Assembly (NCBI RefSeq): GCF_037975245.1
Contig: NC_092566.1
Span: 13,943,001-14,007,000, forward strand
Source: Apostichopus japonicus
Taxonomy: Eukaryota; Echinodermata; Holothuroidea; Aspidochirotida; Stichopodidae
Direction: 5' to 3'
Length of the DNA: 64,000 nucleotides
The notes under the pieces were generated by a model that ran no database searches, had not been told where the DNA came from, and saw nothing but the letters and a program-made list of their open reading frames with translations. This document shows, piece after piece, positions 51,004-64,000 of the stretch; the stretch's first letter is position 1; the number at the start of each line of letters is the position of its first letter. Position numbers and translations under genes: made by a program.

Positions 51004-54000
51004 AACGCAATAAACAACCTTAAATATAACAATTACAACCTAATGGCAAAGGAAGTTAATTTTAATATATGCTGATGGTCTTGAAACATTTTTGGAAAAT
51101 AGCTTAGGGTATATTTTGTGTTGCTTATTAATTAAAATCTTCATGTAAACTTTAGCTGATGAAGAAATCTGTATAGAAGGGTATCTTAATTTTCCTAATT
51201 AGCTACAAACTTATTTTGAGGAATAGTTTGGTAAATTGTCGGTCAAAACCAAATATTGTTTGATGGTATCGGCGATAGGTGTGATGGTCAGTGTTTCAGA
51301 AGACGCCTGGTACAGTTAGGAAATAATTAGTGCTCTAACTTGGTGGATAAAAATGTAGATGCCAAGGGCGGACCGGGGTACCCAGTGCTATACCGACTCA
51401 TCGATCCGACCGAGGGCGCTGTGGCTCTGAAACTTGGTTTTCTCGAACCAAACTATAGCGACGAAACCAACATTTTTTGAGAAGATTGGTTGAACAACAG
51501 GAAATTGATGCATGCTTTGCCATCTGAAAGTAGCCAACGCCTTCGGCGCCTCGAACTCAGCGTTGTTATCTAAGATGACGGTCCGCAACTTATGGGTTGC
51601 GACCCAATGTTAATGTCGCGAAGAATTTTAAAGGGTTGCGATATCGTTTCAGAAATCTCGGGAAAATGTTGACTTTAGTTAGGCTTTACTGACGCTCTCG
51701 CAAGAATCTGACAAAGTGAAGTACATACAGCGCAGCCTAAAGTCAAACCTTTTGGCTGCGTCGTGGACCGCTGATCTAAGTGATAATACGTCTCACACAG
51801 GTACAGATTAGAGAGGCCTTCAGCCTCTGAAGAGATCACTGGCGTAGCCAGACTTTTCCATCTGGGGGGAGAAAGGGGGGGGGAGAAGGGTCTGATTGGT
51901 GGGGCAGACTAAGCTAGTACAAAAGACACACCAAACAGTTTGCATGACAAATTGTGGCAAATCGGGTATTGTGTCAGCAATGTAGGGTACAGATGGTCAC
52001 TCTACTTAGCTGACGTTTTATGTTATTTCCACATAGGTATTATTAACGATAAAACAGATCACTGAAAAAGTCATCGATAATTCTCTTTAAAAATCTGAAT
52101 AGACTATGCTCTTTCTGTCAGTATTCAAAGATGATCAGCATGATATCTGACTTGCCTGGGAGTGTAACCACCCCCCCTCCCCCCAGTCAACAAAAGATGT
52201 TATCATGCCCCCTTCGGGACCTTCTTTTGCACTGTCTAGAGCTCACTCAAACAGTCTAGCGAAGGTTAATTCGCCTATTCTGATGACTGTCTGCGAACTT
52301 ATCGACGAATTCGTCCAATTGATCCCCCCGGACAGTTCCCTCTCGATATGTAAAACTCCGAGATCACTAAGGCGACTGTCTGACATTGTGTTCCGCAGAT
52401 AGGTTTTGATGAGCTTCAATGTTGAGAAGCTGCGCTCGCATCCAGCACTCGATACCGGAATCGCAATGGCAATTTTACAAAGCCGGAACAGCTCTGCAAA
52501 GACATCTTTATATTGCTCCAGAAACGATGTCAGCGACAGAAGGTTGGGTGGTGGCGTCTATCCCGTGTTAGCGAACTTGCGCTGGAGGAGTCTCTGTGCT
52601 TGCGGAACCTCGTGTTTGAGGTCTTCCATGCTCGCATCGAAAACTTGTCCAAACTGTTCGACGCTTTCCATTGAGAGGAAATCCTTACTCTCTGGATTCA
52701 GTGATTGCATCCCTCTCATGATCTGGCAGTTTTCTGTGGAGAAGCGCTTGTTCATTTCCGCGGTGATGGTATCGACGATCGGATAGAACACGTGTATCTT
52801 GATGCTCTCCTTCGTAGTTGACGTATCCTCCTCTGCCATTAACCGCTCTGTTACCACGCTGTCACGTAGCCGTGCTGGCAATCGCCTTTGCCGTCTTGGT
52901 CGGTGCTCGGTGTCGACAGGAATTTCGCATGAAGTCGCAAGGCCTGACGCTGATTCCCAATACGCATCAAATGCGTCTTCGTCGGACCTCATCTCCCTTA
53001 GGCCACTTTTGAAGTTACCCACGATGTCTATTGACTTTACCTAACCCAAGAAACACAGCGCGATTGGTCGCCTAGGCGTAGCAAAACTTGTTGTAAGTTT
53101 CAGTCAAAATGCAAATTGCTTCTAAATACTGTAATATTCATTCTGCCATACACGTCACTCACGTGTGAATCATTTCGGAACACAATCTAGGGATCAGGGC
53201 AGGGATAACCATGTGAACATAAACTGAACGTAGCCTCCGCTTGTGAGTGCCGCGGAGACCGTTTAATTAAATTGCCAACCCGTTTCCACATTTTACAATA
53301 CAGAGACAGTGGGGTTTTTGCGCTGCTGCTTGGGTCAAATTCTTTTTCAAGGCAATGTTCCCATGGAAGTGATTTTTATTTTGGCCACCCAATTTCGCAG
53401 ATAGAGAATTAGGTAAAAGGTAAAGAATAAAAATTGCATAAAAACCATGGTAATATGCACATAGGCCCAACAACATATTTAGTGTGCATTCAAGTTTTTT
53501 TTTTTCTCAGTCAATAATTCCATTTGGGAGGGCAAGTTGGGGGGGGCGAGCATTTCAACTGGGGGCTCCCGCCCCCTGCCCCCCCCCCCGCTGGCTACGT
53601 CACTGGAAGAGATCCTGTTGAGGTCGAAACGTCCGGCTTTTTAGTGGATAAGCAGTTTTGCTAACAGGTTTGATTTATTTATTTAGATAATAAGTATTTA
53701 GGGCCTCCGATATTGTTTCAGTTTCACAATAGTTACGTTACTGCTGCATGCATATTCAGTAATCTGTGTGTAAGGACAACTAGTTGGGACCATTTTTTCT
53801 ATACTGTAGTGTTAAGTCCCGCTTCAGAGCACTCGTAGTGTCAGTACGAGCAGTATGAATATCATGTTTCTATCAGATCAAGGTTAGGAGCTGTTTGTAC
53901 TGACAATACCAGTGCTTTTAGAGCATGATATAAGAGTACAGTTTAGAGAGTTAGAGAGATGCTCAAAGCTTCAGCCTCAGTCGGACACACCTTGGTTCAG

Positions 54001-57000
54001 AAGAATTAACTAAAGAAGTACAAGAGTCCAATAAGAGTTACTTCCATTGCAGAACGTTAAGTTGACAAGCGGTAATAGACAGATTGATCATCCATATAAA
54101 CAGTGTAATAACTTTTCGAGTTAGGAAGGAAGAAGGATAACGGGGAGAAGAGTAGCTTAGTGAGGACTATGGGGAGGGGAGGGGGTAAGATGGGAGAGCA
54201 CTGCGATGTTCGTTCATTAACTGCGATACTATATTAGTGTAAAAGGTTCTTTTACTGTTATGATGCAAATGGAATGCAAACTAATTGTCCAATGGCGTGC
54301 TAAGCTGATGAAACAGACACTGCGATACCTACGGCATATCAGCATGTGTTGTAGAAAATATATCATGGGCTGTTTTATTCTCTACCCCACAGTTAAAATG
54401 TCGGAAGTGAGCCCACGTTCCCCTGCCTGTACTGTCCACTTTCCCGGTGTCATAATTAACATACACATTCTTACCTTTCTCTTCGATTTATCCTGCGCAG
54501 TCGTGGTACACTCTAAGCCAGCTCCACGGCTATTTAGAGTCTTCGCGATGAGAACATACGCCACGAACATGATAACTAACGGCACAACATAAGTTAACAG
54601 AACCAGGATCAATGTGTAGGCTGTCTGTATGACTTTGTCGTTTACCCGATCTTCTGTGCACCAATGCTGGAAAAGACAATAGAAACAAATAACAATGTGA
54701 TTAAAATAAAGCCTCGGTAGTTTGGATGCCCCCCCCCCCCAAAAAAAAACAATAGAAACCGAAAACTCGTGAGTTTTGATACTTATATTGATCAGACCAA
54801 GATAATACTCTCACTGGAATGGATATTACATATATAGATGGAATAACATACGCAGTGCTATTGTACGGAAGCGTAGAAGAGACATGAAGATAAATGACTT
54901 ACACACAATACTGCAACAATCTGAAATTCCCCTTTGCACATTTATTATTATTTCTCGTCAATACGTCAACGAATTAAAAATAGCACTTGTTGAACTCTTT
55001 TATCTATCTTGATAAAATCTGAAGATGGTATAGATGGATGGTAGCAAGAACGCAAAAGTTTTCAGATCTTTGACGTTTTACAATGGAGTCGTCAATGTGA
55101 TGTCCCTTCTCCGCTTCCGTTTATAATGTCACGTCGTCATTGAGTATGTGCAATTATAACTTACACGCTGATTATGTCGTGACATGCTTACGTCTTTCTT
55201 ATTAAACAAATTCAGTCTATGATCGCAACAAAACGGCTGTACAGTTTTCGAACACGTGGTGACCACAATGCACCGAAACTCCTCAACAAAACTAAAATTA
55301 CTTGAAACTTTGACAAAAGCGTAACTATCAAGTAAGGTAAAGGACGCGATTCAGAGACAAATCTCATTAAATATTGCTATTCCAGGCAGGCGCGTAGCGA
55401 GGAATTTGCCAAGGGAGGGCGAACCTGTAGGCAAACTTGCAGATTCACCATAAGTTGGCGCTACCCGTACAAGAACATTTTGGCTGAAATGCCTCCCAGT
55501 TCGCTGGAAATGAGACTTCCCAGGCCTTGTAAGTTGCATCTAAGTTTGAAAATATAAGCGATATCATTAAAACATACCAAAAATATATGCTCAAGGGGGG
55601 GGGGGGCGGTCGCCCCTTCGCCCCCCCCCCCCTTGGCTACACGCTTTAATTTCCAGGTGTAGAAGTGACGGAGTTCTACTCCGCTGCTATTCCAGACGAT
55701 TGTGCTACTTTATATGATGCTGGTCGACTCGGCTGGAAACAGTGTCGTATTTTGTCATGATACGACTTTGTCAAGATGTGAAAGATGTTATCAATACTCT
55801 AATGGACTGAAGCCTGGGAGCGCATGCAGGTGATAAAACGTCAATGGGCCCACATTTATACACTCATCATCATTAGCATCAATTACATTATGAAAATGAG
55901 AACAGAATATTCATTATCAATGTTATTTGCATATACCACATGGGTCTAGAAAACAATATGAAAGGAACAAAGACAAACAAGGGCATAGGAACCGGGGGGG
56001 CTGGGGGCGCCATCCCCCAGTGAAAACTATGGGGGGCGGAAGTATAATTCCGCCCCCCTCCCGCTTTGGAAGTCAGAAAACCCCTTTTTCATTTCTCAAT
56101 AAATGATAACAACATTCGTCATTTTACTCATTTATGCTATTCCCGCTTCCCTCATTGCACGAATTTGATGGCCATCGTACCCGGTAACATGGTGATGACT
56201 TGTTTGTGCGATTGTGGATAATCATCAGTAAGGAACTAACTGCCCTTGGTGCTCAGAACATTTTGGCAGAAAAAAATCTCATTTGGAGCACCAAATTGCA
56301 TCTAAGGCCAGGTGAAAATGCAAAATTATTTACAAAATGGAGTGGGTGTTGAAGTGTGCTATATTGCACCAACCTGCATCTGAGGCCACCTGGAAATGCA
56401 AAAAAATTCCAAAGGGGGAGGGGGACACCCCCTCCCCTTAAACTCTCCCCCAGGCCGGCCATTAGTCTTCAGCCCCCCCCCCCCACTCAAAAGTACCTTC
56501 CTACGCCACTGAAGACAAAAAACACACACACACAGTGAGCATTACATATACAGGCCCATACCTGAAGTACACCATCCCCTGGCCACACGTGAGATATGTA
56601 CTTTGATAGAAATATAAGCGGGATGTTCAATCCAATCGCAACAGCCCAAACCAGGAATATAGCGAATATGACGAGAGCACCGCTACTCTTGACTACTCTG
56701 GACTGTAAAGGGTACACGATAGCAAAACACCTGTCACCAGCAACTACAGTTAGTGTAAGTATGCTAACTTGGACTGAAACACCTGCGAAGCAAGAACAAA
56801 CAATAATAAGAAAGACAAAAGACAATTCTAGGTGACCCACTGAGTATTTATATTAAAAATAAACATTTAGTGTTATAAATTCGAAAGTAATGTCAAACGA
56901 GCAACTTTTCTTTGTTTACATTATTATGATTTAATAATTTGTAAATAATAATAAAAATGAGAAAAAAATGTTCAACTGATTTTCCCAAGTGATGTCATAG

Positions 57001-57261
57001 TGCTTTAAATTACGCGGTGTTCAAATGCATTCATAAAAGCTGACACCCAACTTTGATGTAAATGCTCAGGTTCAAGCTCACACAAAGACAAATCGATTAA
57101 TGTCCCTAACTCAGCTAGCATTCCAAACAGATCCACTTTGCCAATTAATCGAACATTTTATCAACATTAGCTACACTATACACTTGGTATATAACGTTTA
57201 TCATATCTAGACATCTATATCACTTTAAAATGAAGAAAATATAGTATATGAAGTGTATGAA

Positions 57262-57300
<39 letters not shown>

Positions 57301-57368
57301 TATATATATATATATATATTCATATATATATATGTATATATGTATATGTTTATATAAATATATATATT

Positions 57369-57400
<32 letters not shown>

Positions 57401-57427
57401 ATATGTATATATGTATATGTATATATA

Positions 57428-57488
<61 letters not shown>

Positions 57489-57871
57489 TAAAATTAATGT
57501 CAATAATTTAAGTAGAACTTACCTTGAACAAAACTGCATATTTTACACATGAAAGATCCAAATATCCAGTTATTTGTTAAACTTTGCCATAGCCATAACC
57601 ATTCGTTGAATACCGCTATGGTGATATCAGCAATAGCCAGGTTTAGTAAGTAGTAATATGTTGTTGTTCGCATGTGTTTATTTACAAGGATGATGATTAT
57701 CACAGTTCCATTGCCAACAATAGTCAGAAACATGATAGAAGCAAAGGCGATCAATTTTGAGAGCAGTATGAAAAGAGGAATGTCCTTTAAATATATTATG
57801 GAATTATTGTGGAGTTGTCCGGAGTAGTTGGTGTACGAGTATGAATAATCTGAACTTTCACTGGAATCCAT
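49582..57871 (-). CDS. Class A (rhodopsin-like) GPCR, neuropeptide-receptor type, 5 coding exons
   Basis: Exons in transcript order: 57871-57523, 56782-56562, 54666-54475, 50944-50855 and 49812-49582. All have GT-AG borders and compatible phase, giving 360 aa. The extracellular N-terminus has sequons at N15 and N22. TM1 has GNGTVI (53-58). TM2 has LNLAIAD (77-82). Cys109 and Cys193 (HWCTED) fit the conserved extracellular disulfide. TM3 ends DRC (133-135) instead of DRY, followed by FAIVYPL. TM5 is in exon 3. TM6 has CWLPFH (269-274). TM7 has NPFIY (306-310), followed by the helix 8-like [12 protein letters not shown]. The third intracellular loop is short. The FVQGVSVQVS block and the NENFRRGF tail resemble NPFF/QRFP/orexin/tachykinin-type peptide receptors, but I cannot assign the ligand. 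Introns hold a hairpin element, several hAT elements and long (AT)n tracts. Confidence 0.92.
50336..50644. mobile_element. Foldback (hairpin) MITE in GPCR intron 4, 309 bp
   Basis: The arms 50339-50480 and 50490-50641 are inverted repeats over about 140-150 bp with few mismatches, around a ~9-bp loop (agttctttg). Shared words are ggtagcatgtgctattagg and acagtaagaactgaggata with their reverse complements. The direct flanks ttcaaaa (50329-50335 and 50645-50651) look like a TSD. The transcript of either strand would form a long hairpin. Confidence 0.9.
50952..51004. repeat. (TAAA)n microsatellite abutting GPCR exon 4 acceptor
   Basis: Tetranucleotide taaa/aaat repeats run to within about 10 bp of the exon 4 acceptor (50945/50946). 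On the transcript they read as (TTTA)n in the place of the polypyrimidine tract. Confidence 0.95.
51576..51773. mobile_element. Small hAT-type MITE, 198 bp
   Basis: Left end tgacggtccgcaac; inverted right end cagcggtccacgac. Flanks are atctaaga and atctaagt (7 of 8). It lies in GPCR intron 3. Confidence 0.7.
51837..53605 (-). mobile_element. Internally deleted hAT transposon, 1769 bp, perfect 8-bp TSD
   Basis: Left end cactggcgtagccagact; inverted right end cagtgacgtagccagcgg. Exact TSD gaagagat at 51829-51836 and 53606-53613. It carries a minus-strand remnant of a ZMYM1/hAT-type transposase (about 53040-52200) and sits in GPCR intron 3. An exact TSD with a broken transposase suggests mobilisation in trans by a full-length relative, followed by decay. 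Confidence 0.93.
52200..53040 (-). pseudogene. hAT-family (ZMYM1-like) transposase C-terminal fragment, broken
   Basis: The minus-strand frame from about 53022 reads [18 protein letters not shown], then [34 protein letters not shown], and a stop (TAG) near 52558. The same frame resumes with [15 protein letters not shown], then [38 protein letters not shown]. This is the hAT C-terminal dimerisation region. A G-run near 52325 shifts the frame, so the expected tail ([10 protein letters not shown]) appears in another frame. The N-terminal zinc finger and the upstream catalytic region are missing. It lies inside the hAT element at 51837-53605 and cannot encode a working transposase. Confidence 0.88.
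55387..55649. mobile_element. Small hAT-like element in GPCR intron 2
   Basis: The left end caggcgcgtagcgagg pairs with the right end ggctacacgcttta. The interior has a G-run/C-run hairpin. Flanks attccagg and tttccagg match at 7 of 8 positions. The right border is uncertain by a base or two. Confidence 0.6.
55978..56511. mobile_element. Non-autonomous hAT element, 534 bp, perfect 8-bp TSD
   Basis: Left end caagggcataggaaccgg; inverted right end cagtggcgtaggaaggta. TSD aagacaaa at 55970-55977 and 56512-56519. Same family as 37253-37617, with an additional ~170-bp internal segment. It ends 50 bp from the GPCR exon 2 donor. Confidence 0.93.
57264..57485. repeat. (AT)n-rich microsatellite in GPCR intron 1
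   Basis: About 220 bp of TA repeats with periodic gtatatgt and aaatat interruptions. It begins 37 bp inside the intron from the exon 1 donor (57523/57522). Confidence 0.97.
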
Positions 57872-58560
57872 CTTTATAGAAGTATTTCTTGGAGGATTGA
57901 CCTCTATAATTTTTTGCTTCTAAACTTTACTATCTTGTGCGAGATTCTTTGCAAGAAATCACTGGCAGTAATTGTTTTTCAATTTCGACTTGTTTTTGTT
58001 GTAAAGGTTTGATTCTTCAAAGTGATAACGATCTATCTGCGTTAGTGCTTCCATGTAAATTCCTGACTCAGGTTAATTAAGAAATGTATTAACGTAGACG
58101 GTAAACTATATACATATCCACGTGTAATGTTTAAAGTCGCTGCAGCCAAGAATAGATTCTATATTATGATGTGTTAATTTTGTATCAACGTAGTAAACTT
58201 TCGGCAAATTAATTGCTTGTAACCCAATGTCAGTTGATTCTGTTCACAGAAAAGTTAAATGGTTGGGCGACAGTTTTACGACATCCATCTGTGAAAACCA
58301 TCGTTGTATTGCCTCCCCTGTGATAGCATCATCACGGTTAACAACCTTGATGCGGTCCGAATGGAAATGACGTCTTGTTCTGAAAACTAAATGAAGAAAT
58401 AAATAGGATAAATAAATTTTGATTGTATATCTTTTAATGCACGATAAATATATCTTCTATACCTAGTTTGTAAAACATTTTAAGACCTAAAGCAATCGGA
58501 ATATATATATATATATAACTATATATAAATATATATATACATATATATTAATGAAAATCG
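57872..58560. other. GPCR upstream region, no coding exon seen
   Basis: Presumed 5' UTR or promoter side of the minus-strand GPCR. I see no clear TATA box or start site. It ends in an (AT)n tract that forms the tail of the SINE-like element. Confidence 0.4.
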
Positions 58561-58599
58561 TAATGAGTTGGAAAATCAAGAACAGTGAAAAAACTTCCA

Positions 58600-58674
58600 G
58601 CCTCCACCGGGATTCGAACCCGGGCCTCCCGCTTTGTACGCGGACACCCTAACCACTCACTAGGCTATGGACGC
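58600..58674 (-). mobile_element. tRNA-like sequence, probably a SINE head
   Basis: The minus strand folds as a tRNA: acceptor GCGTCCA/TGGAGGC with one mismatch, anticodon stem TCCGC/GCGGG with loop GTACAAA, and a perfect T arm CCGGG-TTCGAAT-CCCGG. The D stem is weak. The anticodon would be ACA, which is not normally used, so it is unlikely to be a working tRNA gene. A T-run follows, then about 40 bp of non-tRNA sequence and an (AT)n tail (58500-58555), the layout of a short SINE. Confidence 0.65.
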
Positions 58675-58773
58675 TGATTGTATGTCCAGAGGTTCGAAAC
58701 CGGTAAGGAAGGTCGTAATTCCACTGTAGGCGTTTTGTCACCTGTATCGAACAATACTATTTCTGTCTTTGGT

Positions 58774-58799
58774 GACACACACACACACATATATATATA

Positions 58800-58864
<65 letters not shown>
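58774..58864. repeat. (CA)n-(AT)n microsatellite
   Basis: A short cacaca run passes into about 75 bp of TA repeats. The plus-strand ORF across it encodes only an IYIYIY run. Confidence 0.97.
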
Positions 58865-58867
<3 letters not shown>

Positions 58868-58869
58868 TG

Positions 58870-61534
58870 TCTGTGTGTGTATGTGTATGTATGTGGTTGA
58901 GCCGCTGCACGTTCTTCGTTACAATACTATATACAGGCTATACTATATCTTTGTTAATATACATCTCACTAGACATTTCATCCTTTATGATATTAATCAT
59001 TTCGACATCATAATAATATGAGAATGGAAAGGCTTCCATGAGTAATAATTCTAAGCTATGACTAAATAAAATGAAAATGTGCCTTGTCGCCGTGGAGTAC
59101 GGTACTTTCCAAGAGTTTTCAGCGTCTATGATGAGGGATAATTTTGACGCAGAAATATCGATTGCGACGTCTTCATAGATCTTTCAAATAACGTTAGTTG
59201 TTGTATACCGACAGTCTGCACCAATCAACGGCCCAACAAATATTCTTAGAAACATATATATTTCACGTCAGTTTGAAGGACTGAATTTATGTTGTTTTTC
59301 TTTCTAATTAAAGTGGGATTAAACCGAAGACCTACCGAGAGGGATGTTGAGATTAAAGACATTCCTGACAGCATATGGGCATTTATTAGACAGTAATGAT
59401 TGAGAAATAAATTCCATATGCAAATTTTTATTGAGGCAGACGACTGGCAGAAGCGAAACTTCATTCCTTCACGCTGTTAGAATTAAGGACCGTCCTGTTG
59501 ATGTACTTATACACCTTCAATGTACAGTATCCTTATATTGACTAAACGTCTTTTGATTATCAAATGTTTTTATATTCGATGATTCAAAGTATTTGTGAGT
59601 TTCTTACAAACAAACAAAATTAATTAAATGAAATAGAGTATGTTTGATATTTATCGTATACTTACCGTACTTGAAGTAAAAGGTTTTTTAAAGATACCCT
59701 ACAGGTGAGAAATATATTAGAAATCAGCAGAAACGAAAACAGATGCGGATACAATATGATAAACATGAGGGGTGAGGCCCTGGGGTCGTTGAAGCCGACT
59801 GACTACCATTTATGGGGATCTGATTCTTACTCTAAAAAAAAAAAAAAATAGGTTTTAGACATGAAATAGTGCATTCATATTTTAGCCTATAAATTAGGTG
59901 TATAATTAAGACTTCACACAAGGTTGTGCTAATATCTGCTGTCTTTTTTTGTTGTGGATTGAGAGCAGGGGGATCCAGTCGGGAGTATACCCCTACACCC
60001 CCCCCCCTTCCTGATCCGCTCCTAAAGACGACCGAGAAGAGCAAACATACTTCCCTTAAAATTTCTAACTAAAGCTTATTTAAAAGCCATTTCATATTTT
60101 TACATTTTTATGGTAGGCTATATCCATATTGAATTTTTTTTTGTGTCTTCACAATATTGTTAAAACTTTCAAAAGGATACATGTATATATAAAATGGAAT
60201 ATACGTAAACGTTAATTATGGAAACCACTCTCAGAGTTCATATAGGAGAGTTTAGTGGATCATGTAGAGGTGAGCATTTATCATTCTTTTCCATAATAAA
60301 GACGTGCTTCTTTATCTTTATCATTTATGACAATTTTTTACAAACTATATTAAAGTTACCACAGTACAGGGACGTAACCATCCCCCACCCTCGTCCCTCA
60401 GGGGTAAACCAACGTTTGAAAGGTACCCCAAGGAAGCACACAATATACTCTTCAGCATTACCGCAGTAGTTTTACATATAGGTCTGTCAGCCTAGCCTAC
60501 TTGTAGCATAAAACTGGTGATGCTATATTCCAGTAGATATATATATATATATATATTGTATATATTTTGTGGTCGAAAGGAAATATTTAGTAGATCGGTC
60601 TCATGAAGCATTGAAGTAGTTCCTGTTAATCGTTCAAAGAACTTACATATTTAACATCAGCCAATGGATTTCTTCCATGTCAAGAAACATTCATACAGGC
60701 CTAACATGCCCGAACTAGCTTTCATTTGAAGGGAGTGAGGGGAGGGGGAGGGGGGGACCGATTTCAAGTTATAGACTGGCACCCTGACAGAGGAGTGTAA
60801 TTGAGGGATGTCCCAGGGGTCTGGGGAAAGGTCTTAGGGGAGGAGGTGTCCTTCTCAGAACCCTATGAACTTCTCCCTTTGTACACGGGTATGTCTTGTC
60901 CTACAACACTACCATTGTAGATGTTACGGATCGAACGCGTCCGTGTGTGTTTACAAGCAGAGACGTTGAGAGCCAAATCTGGTTCAATTACTATAACCGT
61001 ATACCACCTTTCCCCGCCTCTTCCTTGTATTTTGAAATAATACACTATACGGTACTTTATCCCATGTTTTCCCAGGCTCCTTTATAAATTCACAGTCCCA
61101 CTAATTCACCAATTGGGTCCCGGGGTTGTAGCTTGCCCTCCCTGACACCCTTCTCGTCAGGCCAGAACAAAAGTAGCTTGTTTGTAATAAGCAGATTGTA
61201 TATAGTAACGGCAGGGGAGATTGCTCCATAGAGCATTTGTACCGCGGAACATTACAATCCCTTGCACACTGCTTTAAGTCTTCGATATGTTATTCCTACA
61301 TTGAATTATTAAAATGATATGGTTTCGTATAGTGATTTGAATGATAGTCCTTCTCTGGTTGTGTTTCCAAGTTCAAAGTGTTCACACGGATGACTGGACA
61401 TGGCGTCAGTGTGTTATATGGTGATCTAATAACTTTATGAGACATTAAAGAACAATGACTAATGACCCATTGTGAATGGTGAATCCATTAAAAGCAGATG
61501 TGGCTTGTCTAATGCTGAATTGAAAATACAAGTC
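58870..61534. other. No gene seen
   Basis: AT-rich sequence with isolated C-run and G-run stretches near 59998 and 60735-60760 that resemble hAT interiors. No paired termini were found. Confidence 0.4.
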
Positions 61535-61537
61535 CCC

Positions 61538-61612
<75 letters not shown>
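61535..61612. repeat. (AT)n microsatellite
   Basis: TA dinucleotides with catat interruptions. Confidence 0.95.
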
Positions 61613-61614
<2 letters not shown>

Positions 61615-62085
61615 TTTAAGATATTAAAACAAAAGTAAAATAGAAAAGTATTTCAAACTTTGATCTCATAGTTAAGATAGGAACTTCAAAGTCAAGAGCT
61701 GCTAAATTTGTTGTTATAAAACCGACGAAATATTGCATTCGTGCACATAGGGGAAGCTATTCTGTAGGTTGAATGAATTACATGAGAGCCAGTTCATAAC
61801 CCGTACTTTGACATCATTTCAACGTAATATTTTCTTGTAAGATTCCTACGCGATGAACTGTTTTGAGAACTGATTAGAACGTACGGTACGGTACATCTGT
61901 GATATGTCTTTGTGGTTTAGCCTATCACGGACGCACTTATATGAACATAATTATCAGTTTGAGTTAGCGATGGGAATTCTTTCCATTACCCTCATTAGTT
62001 TAGCCTATGGCGTCAGAGGTAAACAGTAATTCTAACCGTTCGAGATAAGTTCATCTCTCTTGCGGCATTAGATGCAGTTGTACTT

Positions 62086-62090
<5 letters not shown>

Positions 62091-62144
<54 letters not shown>
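62091..62144. repeat. (AT)n microsatellite
   Basis: About 54 bp of pure TA repeat. Confidence 0.97.
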
Positions 62145-62146
<2 letters not shown>

Positions 62147-62562
62147 TTTGCTGGTCTCATTCAAGCTGTTTTAATAAGACTAACCTCGCATTGCATCAAC
62201 ATGGATGATACGTAGACCCCATGCGGTCATACTGTATTATCTTTCATTTGAGGAACACAATATGACAAATGACGTTTTATGTTTATTTGACCAATATTAT
62301 TCTTAGTTGAAAAGAGGATTAACGTTGTCTGGGATAATCATTATTTCATGATTTAGACGCTGTGGTTTGAGTGGTGACTTCTTCTGTCTAAGTTTATTAA
62401 CTTCTCATTTGAAGTTTAATGTTTCATCATTATCCTTTAAAGTGCACTGACTTAGTTCATCATCCACATGCTAAAATACTTCTGGTAGAGCGTATTATAT
62501 GCCCTTAGACAATAACCGCAGTAAAATCGTCTAACCATGCTCTCTTTTAAAGAACCACGATG

Positions 62563-64000
<1,438 letters not shown>

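Noticed and set aside
52406-53044. Plus-strand ORFs over the hAT fragment
   Set aside because: The minus strand carries the recognisable transposase C-terminus; the plus ORFs are its antisense shadows.
57225-57503. IYIYIY ORFs here and at 45.1, 58.8 and 62.6 kb
   Set aside because: They are translations of (AT)n microsatellites.
59940-60030. hAT right terminus near the C-run (cttcctgatccgctcc)
   Set aside because: No matching left terminus or target duplication could be found upstream.

Overview
This is eukaryotic nuclear DNA. It is AT-rich and intron-rich, and full of microsatellites, minisatellites and small DNA transposons. Exons obey GT-AG rules, and the three genes have animal orthologues or family members. 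The proteins, the neuropeptide-type receptor and the repeat style (hAT-type elements with G-run/C-run termini, tRNA-derived SINEs, TTAA-flanked MITEs) suggest a marine invertebrate. An echinoderm is my best guess, but the species cannot be fixed from the sequence. There are no bacterial operons, CRISPR arrays or phage genes. Nearly all short ORFs in the window are chance or repeat-derived.

Three genes can be assembled exon by exon. (1) A plus-strand CFAP96 (C4orf47-type) gene has seven coding exons (9529-14625, 313 aa). (2) A minus-strand AP1AR/gadkin gene has seven coding exons (33940 down to 21950, 348 aa). It is convergent with CFAP96. (3) A minus-strand class A GPCR of neuropeptide-receptor type has five coding exons (57871 down to 49582, 360 aa). 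I see no functional link between them.

Layout: 0.9-2.8 kb holds two minisatellites; 3.2 kb a decayed collagen-like exon; 4.3-5.2 kb a 5'-truncated LINE; 7.0-8.0 kb a hAT element with a perfect target-site duplication (TSD); 9.0 kb a SINE; 9.5-14.8 kb CFAP96; 15-21.7 kb mostly featureless intergenic DNA with one TTAA MITE; 21.9-34 kb AP1AR with large tandem arrays in its introns; 34.8-40.8 kb MITEs, hAT elements and a long (AT)n tract; 43.6-44.3 kb a 192-bp tandem repeat; 47.7-49.4 kb more small transposons; 49.6-57.9 kb the GPCR, whose introns carry a hairpin foldback element and several hAT elements, one containing a broken transposase; 58-64 kb a tRNA-like SINE and long (AT)n tracts, otherwise empty.

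The most unusual signal is at splice donors. In AP1AR, three of six introns begin with a tandem array within about 0-30 bp of the 5' splice site. The intron 4 array is built from copies of the exon 4 end plus its donor region. CFAP96 exon 6 shows the same kind of event once: its last ~28 coding bases and donor are duplicated 258 bp downstream.
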